Source of the DNA: DATNBT01 sp964579765
GTDB lineage: Bacteria; Acidobacteriota; Vicinamibacteria; Vicinamibacterales; CAVVIG01
Length of the DNA stretch: 13,016 nucleotides
Reading direction: 5' to 3'
Assembly (NCBI GenBank): GCA_964579765.1
Contig: CAZOIK010000395.1
Coordinates: 1 to 13,016 of the forward strand
Shown: piece after piece, positions 1 to 6,638 of the stretch
How positions within the stretch are numbered: position 1 is the stretch's first letter
Layout of the letters: each line of letters starts with the position of its first letter
Translations under genes and position numbers: made by a program
The notes under the pieces: model-generated
What the model was told of the DNA's origin: nothing
Databases searched by the model: none
What the model saw: the letters and a program-made list of their open reading frames with translations, nothing else

Positions 1-1
1 C

Positions 2-274
2 ATGGAGTTCACCGAGGCGGCCGACGGCGTCCGGTCGTCGATCAAGGACGAGCCGACCGCGTTCAAGTCGAAGGTCGAGACGCGGCTGAAAGCGGCCGTC
101 GACGCGGCGCAGCACGTGTCCGACATGAGCGGAAAGACGACCGACGGGGATAAGCTGATGACCGAGCATGCGAAGGTCGTGAAGGCGATGAACGCGGTGT
201 TCGATCTGTTCCCGGCGAACCTGCGTCCGGATCCGAACGCGCCGCCGCCCGGTCGCCGCGGCCGGCGAGGCTAG
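2..274 (+). CDS. C-terminal part of an unknown protein (5' end outside window)
   Basis: The frame is open to the left edge of the window, so the ATG at position 2 may be internal and the gene may begin upstream. The 90 visible residues are charged and look mostly helical, with many Lys, Asp, Glu and Ala. They end in a short Pro/Gly/Arg-rich tail (DPNAPPPGRRGRRG). I see no signal peptide, membrane segment or catalytic motif, and I do not recognise the family. The stop codon lies 11 nt before the GTG start of the aldo/keto reductase, and that gene's Shine-Dalgarno begins right after this stop. The two genes are therefore probably co-transcribed. Codon use resembles the neighbours, which supports real coding. 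Confidence 0.55.
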   Translation: MEFTEAADGVRSSIKDEPTAFKSKVETRLKAAVDAAQHVSDMSGKTTDGDKLMTEHAKVVKAMNAVFDLFPANLRPDPNAPPPGRRGRRG

Positions 275-279
275 AGGAG
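275..279 (+). promoter_or_regulatory. Shine-Dalgarno AGGAG fixing a GTG start
   Basis: AGGAG starts directly after the upstream TAG stop and lies 6 nt before GTG at 286. It supports GTG as the start of the aldo/keto reductase. The encoded N-terminus (MDYVRLGNTGLQVSRICLG) matches the usual beginning of this family, so no earlier or later start is needed. Confidence 0.75.
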
Positions 280-285
280 AGCGAC

Positions 286-1284
286 GTGGACTACGTCAGG
301 CTGGGGAATACCGGGCTGCAGGTGTCGCGCATCTGCCTCGGCTGCATGAGCTACGGCAAGGCGGTCACTCCCGGCGTGCTGCGCTGGGAGTGGACGCTGA
401 CCGAGGCGGACAGCCGGCCCTACCTTCAGCGTGCCCTCGAGATGGGCATCAACTTCTTCGACACCGCCAACGTGTACTCGAACGGCGAGAGCGAACTGGT
501 GCTCGGCCGCGCCCTCAAGGACTTCGCGCGCCGCGACGAGGTCGTCGTCGCCACGAAAGTGTGGGGGCCGGTGCGCACGGGACCGAACGGCAAGGGCCTG
601 TCGCGGAAGGCGATCTTCGCCGAGATCGACAAGAGCCTGACGCGGCTCGGCATGGACTACGTCGATCTGTACTGGATCCACCGCTACGACTACGACACGC
701 CGCTCGAGGAAACGCTCGAGGCGCTGAACGAAGTCGTTCGCGCGGGGAAGGCGCGCTATCTCGGCGCCTCGTCGATGTACGCGTGGCAGTTCATGAAGGC
801 GCTCGGCCTCCAGCGCGCGCACGGCTGGGCGCCGTTCGTCGCCATGCAGAACTACTACAACCTGCTCTATCGCGAGGAGGAGCGGGAGATGCTGCGCCTG
901 TGCGCGTCGGAGCGCATCGGCGTCACGCCGTGGTCGCCGCTCGCGCGTGGACATCTCGCGCGGCCCTGGACGGCGACGCCGCAGACCGAACGCGCGAAGA
1001 CGGACGGGTTCGGGAAGACGCTGTACGAGAAGACCCTGGACATCGACCGGCCGGTGATCGATCGCGTGCAGGAGATCGCGCGCGAGCGTGGCGTGCCCGC
1101 CGCGCAGATCGCAATGGCGTGGCTGCTGCGTAAGCCCGTCGTCACGTCGCCGATCGTCGGCGCCACCAAGCCGCATCATCTCGACGATGCCGTGGCGGCG
1201 CTGTCGGTCGGGTTGTCCGACGAGGAGATGCGGCGCCTCGAAGAGCCATACCAGCCGCATCCCGAGACGGCGGCGTTTTCGTAG
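286..1284 (+). CDS. Aldo/keto reductase, YajO-like
   Basis: A cytoplasmic NAD(P)H-dependent oxidoreductase of the aldo/keto reductase superfamily, 332 residues and full length. The catalytic tetrad is visible: Asp59 and Tyr64 in FFDTANVYSNGESE, Lys91 in ATKVWGP, and His132 in YWIHRYDYDTP. Further family landmarks are CLGCMSYG near residue 17, LGMDYVDLYWIHRYDY, EALNEVVRAGKARYLGASSMYAWQF split over residues about 146-170, and a C-terminus of PYQPHPE type. From memory the sequence closely resembles E. coli YajO along its whole length. The family reduces aldehydes and ketones, and YajO has been linked to 1-deoxyxylulose 5-phosphate formation, but the substrate here cannot be read from sequence. 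The start is GTG with a good Shine-Dalgarno. It follows the upstream partial gene by 11 nt, so it is probably the second gene of an operon. Confidence 0.93.
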   Translation: MDYVRLGNTGLQVSRICLGCMSYGKAVTPGVLRWEWTLTEADSRPYLQRALEMGINFFDTANVYSNGESELVLGRALKDFARRDEVVVATKVWGPVRTGPNGKGLSRKAIFAEIDKSLTRLGMDYVDLYWIHRYDYDTPLEETLEALNEVVRAGKARYLGASSMYAWQFMKALGLQRAHGWAPFVAMQNYYNLLYREEEREMLRLCASERIGVTPWSPLARGHLARPWTATPQTERAKTDGFGKTLYEKTLDIDRPVIDRVQEIARERGVPAAQIAMAWLLRKPVVTSPIVGATKPHHLDDAVAALSVGLSDEEMRRLEEPYQPHPETAAFS

Positions 1285-1376
1285 GGTCGTACGTCGAACG
1301 CGGGCGAGCTCTGCGTCGATGCTCGATCAGGCCACGACATGCTGACGCTGCTGCTGCAGGAGCCAGCCGCCGGGTG

Positions 1377-1382
1377 TATTCT
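1377..1382 (+). promoter_or_regulatory. Putative -10 element TATTCT
   Basis: TATTCT lies 12 nt upstream of ATG 1395, and no Shine-Dalgarno sequence lies between them. No convincing -35 hexamer is seen about 17 nt further upstream. The same hexamer precedes the gene at 4050. Transcription would begin only a few nucleotides before the start codon, giving a very short leader. Confidence 0.45.
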
Positions 1383-1394
1383 CGCTGTCGGCGT

Positions 1395-2189
1395 ATGAGG
1401 CGTTGGCTGTGCGTCGCGTGTGCGGTCGCGATGGTCCTGGCATCGCCCGTTGTCGCGCTGCCGCAGACTGCGGCGACGGCCGCGCCGGAGCAGCACGACG
1501 GCACGTCGCCACCTCACATCGACATCGCCGTCGATGTGAAGCCGACGACCACCGAGATCGCGGATCGCCAGATCCACCAGCAGGAGCAGCAGCGGGTGCT
1601 CGGCGTGATTCCGAATTTCCACGTCAGCTACGATCCGCATGCCGTCCCGCTCGACGCGCGCCAGAAGTTCCAGCTCTCGTGGGCATCGGTCGCCGATCCC
1701 GTGTCCTTTCTCGGAACCGGGATCGTCGCGGGCGTCCAGTACGCGCGCGACGATTTCAGCGGATTCGGGCGCGGCGCCGACGGCTACGCCAGACGCTACG
1801 CGGCCTTGTACGCGACGCGCGTCACGAGCACGATGATCGGCGGCGTGCTGCTGCCGGCCGTGTTCCGGCAGGATCCGCGGTACTTCTACAACGGCACCGG
1901 CAGCACGCGCTCGCGCGTCGGCTATGCGATCTCGCGCGCCGTCGTCCGCAAGGGCGACAACGGACGCTGGCAGCCTGACTACTCGCGCATCCTGGGGCAC
2001 TTCGCCGCCGGCGGGATCTCCAACCTGTACTACTCGCCCGACGACCGGCGCGGCGTCGGGCTGACGCTGACCAACACCGCCATCGGCCTCGGCGGCGCCG
2101 CGCTCGGCAACCTGATGCAGGAATTCGTGCTCCCGCGGCTCACGACGCACGCGCGCCGTGCGCGCAAGCGGTGTAGCCGCCCGTCCTGA
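1395..2189 (+). CDS. Exported acidobacterial-type envelope protein, function unknown
   Basis: A 264-residue protein beginning with a signal peptide (MRRWLCVACAVAMVLASPVVALPQ), which is why I choose ATG 1395 over the in-frame GTG at 1374. A low-complexity segment follows with TTEIADRQIHQQEQQR. The conserved body starts at VLGVIPNFHVSYDPHAVPL. It continues with QKFQLSWASVADPVSFLG, Gly/Tyr/Phe-rich stretches (FSGFGRGADGYARRYAALY), LLPAVFRQDPRYFYNGTGS and HFAAGGISNLYYSPDDRRG. This pattern resembles a family common in Acidobacteriota that often occurs as the C-terminal part of proteins with carboxypeptidase-like regulatory domains. That domain is absent here, so this is a stand-alone version. The Gly/aromatic-rich stretches suggest a periplasmic or outer-membrane location. 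No enzyme motif is visible. It converges on the minus-strand gene ending at 2277. Confidence 0.8.
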   Translation: MRRWLCVACAVAMVLASPVVALPQTAATAAPEQHDGTSPPHIDIAVDVKPTTTEIADRQIHQQEQQRVLGVIPNFHVSYDPHAVPLDARQKFQLSWASVADPVSFLGTGIVAGVQYARDDFSGFGRGADGYARRYAALYATRVTSTMIGGVLLPAVFRQDPRYFYNGTGSTRSRVGYAISRAVVRKGDNGRWQPDYSRILGHFAAGGISNLYYSPDDRRGVGLTLTNTAIGLGGAALGNLMQEFVLPRLTTHARRARKRCSRPS

Positions 2190-2190
2190 G

Positions 2191-2238
2191 TTCCTGGTGC
2201 TTGGTTTCCTGGTCCGTCCTTGGTCCTGTGGTCCCTGG
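2191..2238. repeat. Degenerate TTCCTGGTCC-type tract
   Basis: Immediately after the stop codon at 2189, the sequence is built from imperfect copies of a TTCCTGGTCC-like unit (TTCCTGGTGC, TTGGT, TTCCTGGTCC, TCCTTGGTCC, TGGTCCCTGG). It is almost devoid of A on the plus strand and unlike the adjacent coding DNA. It fills the convergent gap up to the hairpin at 2231-2256. Tracts of this type are, in my recollection, scattered between genes in some acidobacterial assemblies, but I cannot test that here. Confidence 0.6.
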
Positions 2239-2256
2239 CGCGCAGCCCGCAGGGAC
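2231..2256. terminator. Hairpin between convergent genes, possible bidirectional terminator
   Basis: GTCCCTG (2231-2237) and CAGGGAC (2250-2256) form a perfect 7-bp stem around a 12-nt loop. It sits between the plus-strand stop at 2189 and the minus-strand stop at 2277, where a shared terminator would be expected. There is no U-tract on either strand, so it is not a textbook intrinsic terminator. Confidence 0.4.
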
Positions 2257-2276
2257 GGTGGACGCAAAAGGGCCCT

Positions 2277-3188
2277 CTAGCGCGGCTCGTTCGTGTTCGT
2301 CGGCGGCCACTCGGACCACGCGTTGCCGCGCGTCGCTTCAATCGGGACCGGGCCGACCAGCGAGAAGCCGGGGACGATGCCGGGCCGCGGCGGCGGCGCC
2401 GGCCGAAAATCCGTGGACGTCACGCAGCGCAGCTCGTTCCAGCCGACGTGACACGTGAAGAGCTTGTAGAAGGGGAGGTCGCCGTCGCCCCAATCCTCGT
2501 GGAGCAAGTTGAACTTCAGCGTGTCGCCCTCGATCCGGACATCGTCGAGTGCCGCCATCGTGTACGGGTTGTCGCACGTGCCGCACACCATCCCGCGCAG
2601 CCGGTTGCCGGACTTCTTGATGATGAAGTACTGCTTCGGCGAGCCGACGCCGAAGCCGAACCACACGCCGACGACGTCCTGCTCGCTCAGCGCCGGCTTC
2701 CACGGGCCTGGCTGGATGTAGGGCAGCCCGTCCGCGCCGTCCGGATTGCGGCGCGCCGGGTTGCCCGGCACTGGCGGGTGATCTTTCGGCAGCACCGACA
2801 CCTTCACCGGAATCGGATCGGGGCCGTGCGGATCCTTGATCATCGTGTACGTGAACGTCTTGCCGCCGCTCGTGCCGGTGACGATCAGCCGGCCGTCGCT
2901 GTATTTCGCGACGGCCGTGTCCTTGTACGCCGTCGAGCCGTCGGGCCTGACGTGCGTGACGGTGAACGTGATCCCGCCAGGGCCGAACGTCCCGTCCACG
3001 AACGCCAGCGTCGTCGCATCCGCGCAGTAGGTGCAGGAGATGCCGCGCACCGTCGCGCCGCGGATTGAGAACTCGTACGTGTGCGGTTTGCCGCCGTCGG
3101 TTCTCCAGCCGCCGCGATAGTCGTCCGCGGTCTGCGCTGCAGCCGTGGGCGCAAGCGCGAGGAGCGTGATGAGCATCAGGTGTTTCAT
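2277..3188 (-). CDS. Secreted protein with duplicated CxxC domain, function unknown
   Basis: A 303-residue protein with a clear signal peptide (MKHLMLITLLALAPTAAAQT). It contains two similar domains of about 90 residues, one at roughly 27-110 and one at roughly 174-262. Each starts with a GxW motif (GGWRTDGG, GVWFGFGVGS), followed by a Tyr-Phe strand (YEFSIRG, YFIIKKSGN), then RGxxCxxC (Cys52/Cys55 and Cys202/Cys205), and then alternating beta strands. The second copy adds Cys246 and Cys255. The linker is Pro-rich (about 120-165) and so is the C-terminal tail. The CxxC pairs could form disulfides or bind a metal in the periplasm. No haem-binding CxxCH is present. I do not recognise a named family. 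AGGAG lies 6 nt before the ATG. The start is divergent from the lipoprotein gene and only 36 nt from its proposed TTG. Confidence 0.85.
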   Translation of the reverse strand: MKHLMLITLLALAPTAAAQTADDYRGGWRTDGGKPHTYEFSIRGATVRGISCTYCADATTLAFVDGTFGPGGITFTVTHVRPDGSTAYKDTAVAKYSDGRLIVTGTSGGKTFTYTMIKDPHGPDPIPVKVSVLPKDHPPVPGNPARRNPDGADGLPYIQPGPWKPALSEQDVVGVWFGFGVGSPKQYFIIKKSGNRLRGMVCGTCDNPYTMAALDDVRIEGDTLKFNLLHEDWGDGDLPFYKLFTCHVGWNELRCVTSTDFRPAPPPRPGIVPGFSLVGPVPIEATRGNAWSEWPPTNTNEPR

Positions 3189-3194
3189 GGCTGG

Positions 3195-3199
3195 CTCCT
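3195..3199 (-). promoter_or_regulatory. Shine-Dalgarno AGGAG of the CxxC protein gene
   Basis: On the minus strand AGGAG lies 6 nt upstream of the ATG at 3188-3186. It fixes this start and limits how far the divergent gene's signals can extend. Confidence 0.7.
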
Positions 3200-3208
3200 A
3201 TTCTGCGC

Positions 3209-3214
3209 TATCCT
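3209..3214 (+). promoter_or_regulatory. Putative -10 element TATCCT
   Basis: TATCCT lies 10 nt upstream of the proposed TTG start at 3225. It is one base different from the TATTCT hexamers before 1395 and 4050 and has similar spacing. It supports the TTG start and a very short leader. No good -35 is seen, and the element sits inside the 36-nt divergent gap. Confidence 0.35.
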
Positions 3215-3224
3215 CACTGCACTC

Positions 3225-3995
3225 TTGCGGATTCGATTCTGGGCCGTTGTCGCCGCCTGCGCCGCCTGCGCGTGCGGATCCGGGTCGGCGCCCGCGACGT
3301 CGCCGTCATCGACGGCCTCGACGACCACGCCGGCGAGCCAGCCGGTCGCGCAGTCCAACCAGCCGCCGCTGCTCGTCAAGCACCTGGGGGTGGAGCTCGA
3401 TTCCTACGATCCGGCGACGATGCGAGCCGGCGATTTCGTGTTCACGTCCGGACGGCTCCAGTTCAACCGGATCTGGATGGATTTCGGGTTCGTGATTCCT
3501 GCCGGCAACTCATCGACCGGGGCCGACAAGCCGAATCCGCAGCCGACATTCATCCTGCCGCTCGGGACGAGGGTCCACTCGCTCGTGGACGGCGTCGTCT
3601 TCGCCGTGCCGGCGCTGTACAGCGGCGACTTCTCGATTCAGGTTGGCGACGGTCAGAACAGTCAGTGGCTGTACGAGACCGAACACGTGCTCAACCCGCT
3701 CGTGAAGCCGGGCGACCGCGTTCAGGCCGGACAGGTGATTGCCGAAGTCAGCACGTGGAGTGCCCAGGGGAACAGCGGATTGGGGATGGTGGAAATCGGG
3801 CTGCTGCACGGCGGCGTTCAGCCGGAGCACGTCTGTCCGTTCGCGTACCTCGACCCGTCGATCAAGACCGATCTGCTCGCCAAAATCAGGGCGCTCTACA
3901 CCGCATGGGAGTCGTTCAGGAACGACGCGTCCTTGTACGACGAAGCTGGATACGCCACGCCCGGCTGTCTGACGCTGGCGGCGATTCAGGGCTGA
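3225..3995 (+). CDS. Putative lipoprotein with degenerate M23/LytM-like domain
   Basis: The open frame extends upstream to 3081, but that part is antisense to the 5' end of the divergent gene. I therefore place the start at TTG 3225 (256 residues), just before a hydrophobic stretch with a VAAC lipobox (MRIRFWAVVAAC, Cys12). The signal would be short, and an alternative GTG at 3180 gives a longer one but overlaps the neighbour. A Ser/Thr/Pro/Gln-rich linker follows. Residues about 112-195 look like the M23 peptidase barrel: LPLGTRVHSLVDGVVF, a middle strand with LYETEHV, then VKPGDRVQAGQVIAEVS and MVEIGLLHGG. The usual zinc ligands (HxGxD-type and HLHFE-type motifs) are not present, since the corresponding places read MDFGFVIP and MVEIGLLHGG. 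It may be a non-catalytic carbohydrate- or peptidoglycan-binding relative. Its activity is unknown. Confidence 0.75.
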   Translation: MRIRFWAVVAACAACACGSGSAPATSPSSTASTTTPASQPVAQSNQPPLLVKHLGVELDSYDPATMRAGDFVFTSGRLQFNRIWMDFGFVIPAGNSSTGADKPNPQPTFILPLGTRVHSLVDGVVFAVPALYSGDFSIQVGDGQNSQWLYETEHVLNPLVKPGDRVQAGQVIAEVSTWSAQGNSGLGMVEIGLLHGGVQPEHVCPFAYLDPSIKTDLLAKIRALYTAWESFRNDASLYDEAGYATPGCLTLAAIQG

Positions 3996-4035
3996 CGACC
4001 TGGGACGGCCGCGCCGGCGGCTGGGCGATTGGGAG

Positions 4036-4041
4036 TATTCT
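4036..4041 (+). promoter_or_regulatory. Putative -10 element TATTCT inside a small palindrome
   Basis: TATTCT lies 8 nt upstream of ATG 4050, so the expected transcription start falls on or next to the start codon. It overlaps a perfect 4-bp inverted repeat, GGAGTATTCTCC (4032-4043), which could be an operator or be chance. No clear -35 is visible. Confidence 0.45.
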
Positions 4042-4049
4042 CCTAGGTC

Positions 4050-5021
4050 ATGAGACGGCGGTTCGGTCTCGGAATCGGCGTCGTGCTGCTGACGGCGTCC
4101 GTCGCCGCGCAGAGACCCTACGCTCCTCCGAAGACGCCGTGGGGCGATCCGGACATCCGCGGCACCTACACGAGCGACAACTCGATCGGCGTGCCGTTCG
4201 AGCGTCCGGCGCAATACGGCGACCGCGCGACGCTGAGCGACGCCGAGTTCGAGGCGCGCGACAAGGCGAACGACGAGCAGATTGCCAAGGACAAGAACGA
4301 GCGGCCCGAGGCCTCGTTCGAGGAAGACACGGCGGCCAACAACGCGCCGCGCCACTGGCTCGAGCGCGCGTCGAATCCCTCGCATGCGACGTCGCTCGTC
4401 GTGGCGCCGGCGAACGGACGCATTCCGCCAATGACGCCAGAAGGCCGCCGGCACCTGGCCGAGTCGCGGCTTCGCTTCGTCCGGCAGAACGACGCCGCCG
4501 AATTCCACAGCTACTACGACCGCTGCATCACGCGCGGCGTCGTCAGCTCGATCCTGCCGGCGATTTACGGCAACGGCACGCGCATCCTGCAGGGCCCGGG
4601 CTACGTCGTCATCCAGAACGAGATGATTCACGAGGATCGCGTGATTCCGATCGACGGCAAGGCGCCGCGGCTGGGGAAGAACATCCATCTCTACATGGGC
4701 GATCCCCGCGGCCACTGGGAGGGCGGCACGCTCGTCGTGGACTCGACGAACTTCACGGACAGGATCGGCGTCGGCTTCGGCACCGTCAACAGCACGAGCC
4801 TGCACCTCGTCGAGAAGTTCGCGAAGACCGCGCCCGACACGGTGCACTACGAGTTCACGGTGGACGACCCGGTCACATACACGGCGCCGTGGACGGTCGC
4901 GCTCGATCTGAACAGCAAACGCGGGTATCAGATTTACGAGTACGCCTGTCACGAAGGGAACTACGGTCTTCGTAATATGCTCAGTGCGTCGCGCGCAGAG
5001 GATCGCGCCGCCGCGCATTGA
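4050..5021 (+). CDS. Secreted CHEGNY-family protein, paralog A, function unknown
   Basis: A 323-residue exported protein with signal peptide MRRRFGLGIGVVLLTASVAAQ. I recognise the sequence type as a family abundant in Acidobacteriota but know of no assigned activity. The N-terminal half has WGDPDIRGTYTSDN (about 31-44) and TLSDAEFEARDKAN, a charged helical region. The conserved C-terminal half has DRC (Cys159), GPGYVVIQNEMIHEDRVIPIDG (about 182-203), GDPRGHWEGGTLVVDSTNF (217-235), HYEFTVDDPVTYTAPW and YEYACHEGNYGLRNML (about 296-311, Cys300). Cys159 and Cys300 occur in both paralogs and may pair. The second copy is at 7508-8512. One difference is GGTLVV here against GDTLVV in paralog B. The conserved His, Glu and Asp residues could be catalytic or sugar-binding, but that is a guess. 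The esterase gene follows after 45 nt. Confidence 0.88.
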   Translation: MRRRFGLGIGVVLLTASVAAQRPYAPPKTPWGDPDIRGTYTSDNSIGVPFERPAQYGDRATLSDAEFEARDKANDEQIAKDKNERPEASFEEDTAANNAPRHWLERASNPSHATSLVVAPANGRIPPMTPEGRRHLAESRLRFVRQNDAAEFHSYYDRCITRGVVSSILPAIYGNGTRILQGPGYVVIQNEMIHEDRVIPIDGKAPRLGKNIHLYMGDPRGHWEGGTLVVDSTNFTDRIGVGFGTVNSTSLHLVEKFAKTAPDTVHYEFTVDDPVTYTAPWTVALDLNSKRGYQIYEYACHEGNYGLRNMLSASRAEDRAAAH

Positions 5022-5066
5022 TTCGCAGGCCGGGCCGTTCAGGGCCGCCGCCACCATGAGGGTCAT

Positions 5067-6635
5067 ATGAAACGTGCACTTCTTCTCTCGACCGCGCTGC
5101 TGTTCGCCGCTTCGATGGCTGCGGCGGCGATCACTGAGCCGGTGAAACTCGATTCGGGCCTCGTGTCGGGCGCGGCCGGCAAGGACGCCGCCGTCCGCGT
5201 GTTCAAAGGCATTCCGTTCGCGGCGCCGCCCGTCGGGCCGCTGCGCTGGAAGGCGCCGCAGCCGCCGGCGAAGTGGGAGGGCGTGAAGACGGCGGCCGAG
5301 TTCGGCCCGCGCTGCATGCAGGGTGGCGGCGGTGGTGGACGAGGACGCGCCGGCGCGCCCCCGCCTCCGCCGACGAGCGAGGACTGCCTCTATATCAATG
5401 TCTGGACGGCGGCGTCCTCCTCGAGCGCGAAGCTGCCCGTCATGGTGTGGAGCTACGGCGGCGCGTTCACCGGCGGCGCCGGCTCGGTGCCCGGCTACGA
5501 CGGCGAGGCGATGGCGAAGAAGGGCGTCGTCTTCGTCACCTACAACTACCGTCTCGGTCCGTTCGGCTTCTTCGCGCATCCCGAGCTGACGAAGGAGTCG
5601 GGACACAACGCGTCGGGCAACTACGGCGTGATGGACCTGCACGCGGCGCTCAAGTGGGTGCACGACAACATCGCGGCGTTCGGCGGCGATCCCGGCCGCG
5701 TGACGCTCGTCGGCGAGTCGGCGGGCGCGGCGCTCGAGTCGGTGCTCGTCGGATCGAAGGAAGCGCGCGGGCTGTATCAGCGCGTGATTGCCGAGAGCGC
5801 GTCGTGGTCGGGCGTGCGCATGGACAAGATGCAGACACTGGCCGAGGCCGAGGCGGCCGGGAAGGAGAGCGCCGAGAAGATCGGCGCGCACACGATCGCC
5901 GACCTGTGCGCGAAGCCGGCGGCCGAGATCATGAAGATGGCGCCGGGGCGGCCGATCGTGGACGGCTGGTACGTCACGGAAGATCTCTCGAAGACGTACG
6001 CGCAGGGGCGCGAGGCCGACGTGGACGTCCTCGTCGGATCGAACCAGAACGAAGCCGGCTTCGCGTTCTTCGGCGTGCCGAAGGGCAGCGCGGCGGACTT
6101 CAAGGCGCAGGTCACCGATCGCTTCGGCGATCGCGCCGGCCAGTTCCTGAAGATCTATCCGGCGAACAACGACGCCGAGTCGAACGCGGCGCAGGTCGCG
6201 AGCTTCAACGACGAGGTCGCCTGGAACATGCGCTCGTGGGCGATGTCCGAAGCGAAGCGCGGCAAGGGCAAGGCGTACCTGTACTTCTTCACGAAGATCC
6301 CGCCGGCCAACGGCAACCAGCCGAGCCGCGGCGCCATCCACACGGCGGAAATTCCGTACGCGCTCGGCAACGCCGCGCGCAACTGGACCGACGCCGACCG
6401 GAAGCTGTCCGAGGTCATGACGAGCTACTGGGCGAACTTCGCGGCGACGGGCAATCCCAACGGGGCCGGCCTGCCCGACTGGCCCCAGTTTCTGCAGCAG
6501 TACGGCAACGCGATGATGCTCGGCGACCAGGTCTCGCCCGTGCAGACGCTGACGGCCGACAAGATCGCGCTCTACGACTACGCGTTCGCGCGGCTGATGA
6601 CCACGCCCGCGCCGCGCGCGACGTCAGGCAACTGA
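5067..6635 (+). CDS. Exported type-B carboxylesterase
   Basis: A 522-residue alpha/beta-hydrolase of the carboxylesterase type B family, the usual length. It begins with signal peptide MKRALLLSTALLFAASMAAAA. The catalytic triad is visible: Ser218 in GESAG (216-220), Glu329 in GSNQNEAGF, and His425 in GAIHTAEIPYALGN. The second family signature, EDCLYINVW, starts at residue 105. Cys83 and Cys107 match the conserved disulfide loop, but here the loop carries a Gly/Arg/Pro-rich insertion. The oxyanion-hole stretch reads YGGAF instead of YGGGF or HGGGF, so one Gly is Ala133. The enzyme should hydrolyse carboxylic esters outside the cytoplasm, but the substrate is unknown. GAGG lies only 4 nt before the ATG. 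It sits 45 nt after paralog A, and its stop is 3 nt before the next start, so it is strongly coupled to the ModA-like gene. Confidence 0.93.
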   Translation: MKRALLLSTALLFAASMAAAAITEPVKLDSGLVSGAAGKDAAVRVFKGIPFAAPPVGPLRWKAPQPPAKWEGVKTAAEFGPRCMQGGGGGGRGRAGAPPPPPTSEDCLYINVWTAASSSSAKLPVMVWSYGGAFTGGAGSVPGYDGEAMAKKGVVFVTYNYRLGPFGFFAHPELTKESGHNASGNYGVMDLHAALKWVHDNIAAFGGDPGRVTLVGESAGAALESVLVGSKEARGLYQRVIAESASWSGVRMDKMQTLAEAEAAGKESAEKIGAHTIADLCAKPAAEIMKMAPGRPIVDGWYVTEDLSKTYAQGREADVDVLVGSNQNEAGFAFFGVPKGSAADFKAQVTDRFGDRAGQFLKIYPANNDAESNAAQVASFNDEVAWNMRSWAMSEAKRGKGKAYLYFFTKIPPANGNQPSRGAIHTAEIPYALGNAARNWTDADRKLSEVMTSYWANFAATGNPNGAGLPDWPQFLQQYGNAMMLGDQVSPVQTLTADKIALYDYAFARLMTTPAPRATSGN

Positions 6636-6638
6636 TCG

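Noticed and set aside
271..1260. Minus-strand open frame of 329 codons opposite the aldo/keto reductase
   Set aside because: It has no recognisable motif and strong Arg/Ala/Leu bias, while the plus strand encodes a complete aldo/keto reductase with its catalytic tetrad.
1374..1376. GTG as an earlier start for the envelope protein
   Set aside because: It adds MYSRCRR before an already complete signal peptide, overlaps the proposed -10 element and lacks a Shine-Dalgarno.
4013..4018. Possible -35 partner for TATTCT at 4036
   Set aside because: The bases at the right spacing are GCCGGC, with no resemblance to TTGACA, so only the -10 is proposed.
3510..6341. Very long minus-strand open frame (943 codons) opposite three plus-strand genes
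   Set aside because: Its translation is Arg/Ala/Val/His-rich with no motif, typical of the antisense frame of GC-rich genes. The plus-strand genes beneath it carry signal peptides and catalytic motifs.
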